From the NCBI GenBank assembly GCA_035499555.1, contig DATJYO010000011.1, positions 186,001 through 250,000 on the forward strand: a stretch of 64,000 bases of DNA, written 5' to 3'. The translations under genes were made by a program, and so were the position numbers. Each line of letters starts with the position of its first letter. Position 1 is the stretch's first letter. The notes beneath the pieces are model-generated. The model made no database searches and was not told the DNA's origin. It saw nothing but the letters and a program-made list of their open reading frames with translations. Below, piece by piece: positions 58,911 through 64,000 of this stretch. Source of the DNA: Bog-159 sp035499555 (lineage in GTDB: Bacteria; Acidobacteriota; Terriglobia; Bryobacterales; Bryobacteraceae).

Positions 58911-61115
58911 CTACTGCACCGGGATCGCGGTGCCCTTGCCGTACACGATGTTATTTCCTTCGTAGGCGATAATGGCGAACGCGATGTTATTGCCCGTGTG
59001 ACTGTTCTCGGGCACCTGGAAGTCTATTTCATATACGCCGACCATGTCGTAAGCGTATCCGGCCCAGGTGACCGGCGCTCCGCCGTTGTCCACACCCACC
59101 AGAATGCTGGCCAGGATAGGCAACGGCTCGGGGACCCAATTACCGTCTTGTAGGATCAGAGGGTCGAATTCGTTCGTGACTAAGCCTGGGTTAGTCTGAC
59201 CCAATCCAGTGACGAACATCCGGTAGTAGTTTCCGCGACGGGCGGGTTGCTGCGTAGACACCAATTGCCCGTCGGCCAATCCCACCAGGATGGGGATCTG
59301 CGTCCCGTCAGCCTGGGTCGTCATGAAGATGCCGGGACTGAACTGCGACACCGTGACGGGGAAATCCGGGGAGGCCACACCGTTCAACGAGACGACCAAT
59401 TGGACGGTGGTGCTGCCCGAACTCGGCACGCTGATCTCGCAGGGCACTTGGACGGACACAGTCTGCTGGCCGTTAGTATTGGCAACATCCAGGATCGGCG
59501 CGGGCATTCCACCGAACTGCACGGTGACATTGTTCACCTGGTATTGCGGCGCGATGTAGGCCTCCGCCACGCCCGTGAAGCCCGGTGTGAGGCCGGTGGC
59601 GAAGATCGTGGCCAAACTGCAGGGCGATACGGACTGGCTCACGAAACTGGCGGCGTTATTGATCGAGATGACGGTCGGCCCGGGAGGATTCACGGTGAGG
59701 TTAAACGTCTGCGCGAAACTGCTGGAACCCGATTTCACGCTGGCCGAGACCATGACGGGCCCCGGCGTCGCACCGGCCGTGGCGGTGACCTGCGCCTGGC
59801 CCAGCGCGTTGGTGACGGCTGAAGGTGCGCTGAGCGTGGCCGATCCACTGACGACCGTGAAATTGACCGTGGCGCCTTGCACCGGCGCGCTATTATTAAC
59901 TACGGTCACGATCAAGGGACTGGTGAAGGGGTCGTTTTCGTTGGCCTCCTGTTGGTCACCGGATGTGATCGACAGACCCGTCGCCACGATATTCACATTT
60001 ATCGTGAAGTTGACCACTTGCGCGGTATTACTGGTCAGCGTGCAGGTGACCGTCACCGGTCCGACGGTGGGGGTCACGCGAGCCGAGACGATCCCGGTCG
60101 ATGGAGAAGTCGTCACCAGGCTGCTAAGGGTAGCCACGCCGGCCGTGACGGTCCACTTTACCGTGCCGCCGGCGGTTGGATTTCCGCCTAAGTCAGTCAC
60201 TTTGGCGTTCAATGGCAGCGGAGCCTGTATACCGGAGTTCACAGTCTGGGGGCTGCCGCTACTGTATTTGAGCAGCGCCGGCGGGCCGGCGGTGACGGTG
60301 AATTGCGTGGGACCGAACGATGGGAAACTGGGATTACCTCCCACCACGATCGAATAACTGCCGGTACCGAGGGTTGGCCCCATGATGGGTGTGCAACTGG
60401 CCTGTCCGGTGCTGTCCGTCAACACGACGCCCGGTTGTTGGCCTGCCGCCGACTGGCAGCTCACACTGGGCTGGTTGGAAGCGGTTGAGGAGGAGAGACT
60501 GACCGCGACTCCGGAGAGCGGCGTCTCAAAGCCGGTGGCCGTAATCACTTTCACGACGATCGGGCCGCTCTTGGCCGGACCGCCAGAAGGTCCCGTCAAT
60601 TGGGGAGCCGCAGTCTGGGGCACCAGCACGATGCTGATGGGCGGCGTGGGGGCCAAGGAAGAGGGCAACGCATCCCATTCGGAGAATGAGGCGGTGGTGG
60701 CATTGGGCGTGGACACGCTCACGGTCGCCTGCAGAAAGTTAGTGGTCCCGAAAAAGAACGCCGGGATCATGATCGGCGACGCACACTGGTTAGGGACCGG
60801 CGGCGGAGTGAGACCGGTGGGCATCGGACATGAAGTCTGTCCATTGGTTCCGGTGGTCGAGGTCGTAATCTGAGTGGCATAGCCCGGGAGGGTGGTCGTC
60901 CATGTGACCGTGGCGCCCGCCAGTGGTTGGCCACTCGAATTGTTCACCTGTACCACCAATGGGAAATAGGTCTTGGCGCCCACTTCGCAACTGGGACAGA
61001 CCAATTGCCCGTTGCCGGAGACGATCTGAATCGAGTTATTTTGAGCCAGACAAAGTATAGGAAAGATTGACAGGGCGGCTATGAAGTTGGCCGCGATCAA
61101 CTGAAGCTTACGCAT
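58911..61115 (-). CDS. Secreted Big-repeat protein with Solibacter-type C-terminal domain
   Basis: The 734-residue protein has a signal peptide and about four immunoglobulin-like (Big/invasin-type) domains, visible as repeated GATVTWT or GATVNFT segments and AGGTVKWTVT strands. The last ~230 residues (from NAASFVSQSVSPCSLATIF) form the C-terminal domain first described in Candidatus Solibacter, which is found at the ends of many secreted proteins there. It probably mediates sorting to the surface or binding of ligands. An AGGAGGACG ribosome binding site precedes the ATG. It is a lineage marker for this window. Confidence 0.9.
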   Translation of the reverse strand: MRKLQLIAANFIAALSIFPILCLAQNNSIQIVSGNGQLVCPSCEVGAKTYFPLVVQVNNSSGQPLAGATVTWTTTLPGYATQITTSTTGTNGQTSCPMPTGLTPPPVPNQCASPIMIPAFFFGTTNFLQATVSVSTPNATTASFSEWDALPSSLAPTPPISIVLVPQTAAPQLTGPSGGPAKSGPIVVKVITATGFETPLSGVAVSLSSSTASNQPSVSCQSAAGQQPGVVLTDSTGQASCTPIMGPTLGTGSYSIVVGGNPSFPSFGPTQFTVTAGPPALLKYSSGSPQTVNSGIQAPLPLNAKVTDLGGNPTAGGTVKWTVTAGVATLSSLVTTSPSTGIVSARVTPTVGPVTVTCTLTSNTAQVVNFTINVNIVATGLSITSGDQQEANENDPFTSPLIVTVVNNSAPVQGATVNFTVVSGSATLSAPSAVTNALGQAQVTATAGATPGPVMVSASVKSGSSSFAQTFNLTVNPPGPTVISINNAASFVSQSVSPCSLATIFATGLTPGFTGVAEAYIAPQYQVNNVTVQFGGMPAPILDVANTNGQQTVSVQVPCEISVPSSGSTTVQLVVSLNGVASPDFPVTVSQFSPGIFMTTQADGTQIPILVGLADGQLVSTQQPARRGNYYRMFVTGLGQTNPGLVTNEFDPLILQDGNWVPEPLPILASILVGVDNGGAPVTWAGYAYDMVGVYEIDFQVPENSHTGNNIAFAIIAYEGNNIVYGKGTAIPVQ

Positions 61116-61195
61116 ACACGTCCTCCTGACGCAGAAGAAACAAGGGATGGCTGGACGCGGAAGGTTATTTTAGCACCATCCGAGCGAAAAAAAAA

Positions 61196-61214
61196 GGGGA
61201 GCCTGCGGCTCCCC
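61196..61214 (-). terminator. Rho-independent terminator of the secreted-protein gene at 61244
   Basis: GGGGAGCC (61196-61203) pairs with GGCTCCCC (61207-61214) around a 3-nt loop. On the minus strand it is followed by nine T residues (61195-61187). It is 30 nt after the stop of the gene that ends at 61244. The stem is identical to the one at 29592-29611. Confidence 0.85.
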
Positions 61215-61243
61215 TTTCAGATCACGCTAACTTGCCGTGAAGA

Positions 61244-63148
61244 TTAATGAACGAGTTGCTCACCCGTTTCGCTGGCGCAGTAGCCGCCGTTCTCAGAGCA
61301 GGTGAACGGTTGCGGAGAGCGCGGCGCATCCGGGATGACCAAAGCCAGATAAGCGGCTGCGAAGTTGCGGATTCCAGTATCGCTGACGAACGAGTAGCCG
61401 TGAGCGTACTGGAAGTTGCAAACCGCGATCGCGTATCCGACCAAGCCATAAGTAGAGGCGCTGTTGTAGCCCGGGTCGATGGTGGATAGCGCGAAGGTCC
61501 AAGTCGTGCCGGCGGGAATATTGCCGTCGGTGAGCGTGGTGTCTTCGGTGGAGCTGTAGAGACCGTTGCTGCCGAGATTGGACGAGCCGTTGCCGTAGAA
61601 GTACACCGCGCAAGTGCCGGTCTGCGGTGAAGCGCCGATGCCGGTACCTAGCGGGTCCTCGGAAGTGTTCGAGATCGCGATACCAGTGTCAAACCCGTAG
61701 TAGTCGGTCACGTACGGGAACATCAGGATGGTCTGGCACAGGTTGATCGTGAAGATGTTGCTGGTCGGTTGCGTATTGACACCCGACAGGAAGGCCGGAA
61801 CCGGGCCGTCACTGGAACTCAGCGCGGAAACCAGCGGATTGAAGCTGCCCCAGCCGGTTACTTGCAGGAAGCTCGAGCCATTGTTCGGGGTCGGCGAACC
61901 CGGGCTGCCGGGCTGGCCGGTGAACTGCGCATAGATGTTGAAGGTCAGCGAATCGATGGCGAAGGGGTTGGTCTCGGTGACTTCCCATACCACTGTGGCG
62001 CTGGTTTCGCTGCCGTCCGTGATCGCTACCGGAGAATTGTCGAAGTCATCGCAGTATCCCAGACCTTCCGGGCAAGGATCAACAGGCGTGGAAGCGGTAT
62101 CGGTCACCAGGGTAGCATCCGAAGGAGCCGGCGGTGTTGCGCCAGGAGCCGCACCGGTGGACTGAGCCCACGGATCAACCAGGACGACGACACCCAGCGG
62201 GATATTGCTGATAGTGACCTGCAAACGGGTACCGGTATCGGCTACACCGGTCTCACCATATGCGGTCTCCACCTGCAGTCCGCTCTCCGAATTGTATACG
62301 AGCCCCGGCGTATCCTGGTCGCCTTGACTGAGAATCTTAAAGGCAGTAGCGAAATCCTCCGTGAAATTTACGCTGCCAACCTGGGTAACCGGATAGCTCA
62401 AGCATTGCAGGAATGGGGTGTTGGTGCTGCTGACCGTGGAGGTCAGGCCATTGTTCACCACACCGATCGCCTGCTGCGGATTGCTGATCTGGATCGAAGT
62501 GCTGCTGCTGGATGCCACGTAGCCATACACCAGAGCCGTGTTGGCGACGCTGGTAGCATTGATACGAATGTTCGTGACCCGATAAGTGCGGGCTGGAACA
62601 GAAGTTCCGGGCGGGTCAACCGGCACGCCCAGGAAGGTCACTTCCGTGGACGGGGTGCCAGGCACCGTCACGCCCTGAAACACGTTGTAGATCTCCGTGT
62701 TAGAGGTGTTGTACGATGCGCCGCCAGTCGCCGGGTCCGCGCACAAAGCGCCGTTTGTGGGCGATCCGCATACATGCTGATTGCCGGGAGCCGGGTCGTC
62801 TACCAGCAACAGAGCCTCGGTGATGTCGTAGTTGACGTTCGTGGGGCCCGTGTTGGCGGTGCCGCTCAGAATCCGGCTGGTGAAAAGAGCGCTGAGGTTG
62901 ACCGTGACGTTCGCCTGCGGGACGGTTCCCGTCGTCACCGGCGTGGCACCGGGGGCGCCGACGCAGCTCAGCAAAATATCACCGGTCAGTTCGTTCAACC
63001 CTTCTCGGCGTAGAGTGGGTATTACCGAAGCGCTCGCGGTGCAGTTGATATTGTGTCCGGTTGCTTGCGCCCTCGCCGCCGGAGCTCCTGATCCGAATAC
63101 CAGGGCGAGTACAGCGAGCGCCAGAATCCATCTGCGAAAATCTGCCAT
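61244..63148 (-). CDS. Large secreted protein of unknown function
   Basis: I start at ATG 63148, with an AAGGAGAAGGA ribosome binding site and a clean signal peptide (MADFRRWILALAVLALVFGS) that cleaves near RAQA (residue 29). The 634-residue protein is beta-rich with many Thr, Ser and Asn residues and few charged ones. I recognise no named domain. Similar long, low-charge exported proteins are common in the Solibacter group and may be surface or matrix proteins. It has a promoter-like pair 262-290 nt upstream and a terminator after it. Confidence 0.75.
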   Translation of the reverse strand: MADFRRWILALAVLALVFGSGAPAARAQATGHNINCTASASVIPTLRREGLNELTGDILLSCVGAPGATPVTTGTVPQANVTVNLSALFTSRILSGTANTGPTNVNYDITEALLLVDDPAPGNQHVCGSPTNGALCADPATGGASYNTSNTEIYNVFQGVTVPGTPSTEVTFLGVPVDPPGTSVPARTYRVTNIRINATSVANTALVYGYVASSSSTSIQISNPQQAIGVVNNGLTSTVSSTNTPFLQCLSYPVTQVGSVNFTEDFATAFKILSQGDQDTPGLVYNSESGLQVETAYGETGVADTGTRLQVTISNIPLGVVVLVDPWAQSTGAAPGATPPAPSDATLVTDTASTPVDPCPEGLGYCDDFDNSPVAITDGSETSATVVWEVTETNPFAIDSLTFNIYAQFTGQPGSPGSPTPNNGSSFLQVTGWGSFNPLVSALSSSDGPVPAFLSGVNTQPTSNIFTINLCQTILMFPYVTDYYGFDTGIAISNTSEDPLGTGIGASPQTGTCAVYFYGNGSSNLGSNGLYSSTEDTTLTDGNIPAGTTWTFALSTIDPGYNSASTYGLVGYAIAVCNFQYAHGYSFVSDTGIRNFAAAYLALVIPDAPRSPQPFTCSENGGYCASETGEQLVH

Positions 63149-63670
63149 TTCCTTCTCCTTGTGAATTGCGAAATTGAATCGGTCGAAGTTCTCTCTCAAC
63201 CTGAGCCTCTCCGAACTGCTTACCACCTAGGGAACTTCTCCGTGCGGGCGGAGATTTCAATTAAGATTTTGCCGGCGACCCTACAACCCTGGCACCGGGT
63301 ACTGCCAAACTACGCCCTGCGATGGGGCTGCCTACCGCTTGTTCTTGTCCTTCGCCAGCTCGCAGGATTGCACGAAAAATTGCCACTTGTCGCGGACTCA
63401 GTAAAGATATTCATAGCGTATGGCTGCGTCCGTGTCAAGAGAAAATTCTTTACCTTCAACAGAAAACTGGCCTTTTAGGCTCCCTAAAGCACATATCGCA
63501 AGATACGCCCGAATTAGAGCATGGCGCCGGGCGGCGAGTCAATAGTTTCACACCGAATCATCTCATTTTAATGATTTTTAATGAGGCGGGCCACACCTGG
63601 TCCGGTCCAGCAACCCGGGATGGCCCCCGGAACGGCAACTGATCATCTGATTTATCAACGGCTTGCAGGC
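63149..63670. other. Intergenic region of about 520 nt with a long leader
   Basis: This stretch is more AT-rich than its surroundings and holds no gene I accept; a 105-codon plus-strand frame (63161-63478) has no ribosome binding site and no likeness to a protein. It contains the predicted promoter at 63410-63438 for the minus-strand secreted-protein gene, which would give a leader of about 255 nt. I could not recognise a known riboswitch in it. Confidence 0.6.
63410..63438 (-). promoter_or_regulatory. Strong sigma-70-like promoter of the secreted-protein gene
   Basis: On the minus strand TTGACA (63438-63433) is separated by exactly 17 nt from TATGAA (63415-63410). This is a full -35 match and a near match at -10, rare in this GC-rich window. 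It would drive the gene starting at 63148 from about 63403. Confidence 0.7.
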
Positions 63671-64000
63671 TTACAGGTAGAGCAGATGCCCGCGCGATTC
63701 GCGCCCCGTCTGCTGCTGGATGGCAAACAGATACCATTGCAACTGGCGCTCGTGGCGGGATTGCCTGCGCGCTTCCGTCTTAAAGTCCACCACCACCCAG
63801 TGCTCCTGTTCCAGAAATGTCAGATCCACCACACCTTCCAGGAGCCTGCCATCGTCCAGCCGAAGGTGGATCGGGAATTCCCGGTGGCAGCGCGGGGCGG
63901 CGCGCGCCCGGTCGAGTAGAGGGTGGGACCAGGCCGCATCTACTGCGGCTATGGCCGCAGTCTCGTGGTCGAGGGCGTGGAGCAGCCGGGCGTGAGCCCG
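63671..64000 (-). pseudogene. C-terminus of an AddA/RecB-like nuclease, frame broken at a (GC)5 run
   Basis: The minus strand from the right edge reads a C-terminal AddA-type stretch (AWSHPLLDRARA) that then goes out of frame. The next frame continues RCHREFPIHLRLDDGRLLEG and the PD-(D/E)XK nuclease motifs: Asp in LEGVVDLTF, the D-x-K pair in WVVVDFKTE, and QLQWY as the QxxxY motif, ending at 63671. The shift falls at a (GC)5 run (63898-63907), where removal of two bases would restore one frame. It may be a real slippage mutation or a sequencing error. The helicase part lies beyond the window, so it is not possible to say whether the gene is dead. Confidence 0.8.

Noticed and set aside
63161..63478. 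105-codon plus-strand ORF
   Set aside because: No ribosome binding site, mixed composition and no family likeness. It overlaps the promoter and leader of the opposite gene.
1..64000. CRISPR arrays, insertion sequences and prophage
   Set aside because: I saw no regularly spaced short repeats, transposase or integrase motifs, or phage structural genes.

Overview
The window is about 64 kb of GC-rich bacterial chromosome, densely coded on both strands, with no rRNA, tRNA, phage, transposase or CRISPR array that I can see. Several families point to Acidobacteriota, most likely the Solibacter/Bryobacter lineage: a secreted protein ending in the C-terminal domain first described from Candidatus Solibacter (58911-61115), a VWFA-related acidobacterial protein (12124-13854), a large Oar-type TonB-dependent receptor with an N-terminal carboxypeptidase-regulatory-like domain (29645-32998), a YVTN-type beta-propeller protein and many long secreted proteins. 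This placement is an inference from family content.

Layout. 1-2.9 kb: the N-terminal part of an ABC ATPase, then a minus-strand TadE/TadE/TadG-like trio. 3-6.9 kb: a secreted protein, alanine dehydrogenase behind an RBS-sequestering inverted repeat, an acyl-CoA dehydrogenase and a secreted lipoprotein-sorting-like protein. 6.9-13.9 kb: beta-propeller protein, CDGSH iron-sulfur protein, small cupin-like secreted protein, the ahcY/metK methyl-cycle pair and the VWFA protein. 13.9-20.4 kb: ion transporter, membrane-anchored serine hydrolase, DUF192 protein, membrane protein, Tat-exported Gfo/Idh/MocA oxidoreductase and a PIG-L deacetylase. 20.4-23.8 kb: a four-gene PspA-centred module (YbjN-like, PspA, DUF4178-like, membrane-anchored coiled coil), the best candidate here for a poorly described system. 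23.9-29.6 kb: sugar-acid dehydratase of the IlvD/Edd family, a P1B-5-type metal ATPase fused to a hemerythrin domain, an HDOD protein and a CDP-alcohol phosphatidyltransferase.

29.6-39.7 kb: the Oar-type receptor, a GMC oxidoreductase with a hydrolase remnant, and two tandem TolC-like proteins. 39.9-44.9 kb: a tightly packed DUF362 / gamma-glutamyltransferase / FRG-domain / ATP-grasp operon. 44.9-46.1 kb: a phosphofructokinase with pyrophosphate-type residues. 46.2-55.0 kb: a complete kdp potassium-uptake operon (universal stress protein, a small membrane ORF, kdpF, kdpA, kdpB, kdpC, a porin-like protein, then two kinase-less KdpD paralogues) with no histidine kinase or KdpE in the window. 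55.1-63.1 kb: an ankyrin-repeat protein, an S9 peptidase and two long secreted proteins. The window ends in the C-terminus of an AddA-like nuclease whose frame is broken at a (GC)5 run.

Readable functional themes are potassium homeostasis (kdp), envelope stress (PspA module), metal export (P1B-5 ATPase), one-carbon methyl recycling (ahcY-metK), amino-acid and peptide turnover (Ald, GGT, S9 peptidase, ATP-grasp ligase) and a large secreted or outer-membrane repertoire. Regulatory elements are called from visible inverted repeats, terminator hairpins and promoter-like hexamers only, and need transcript mapping.
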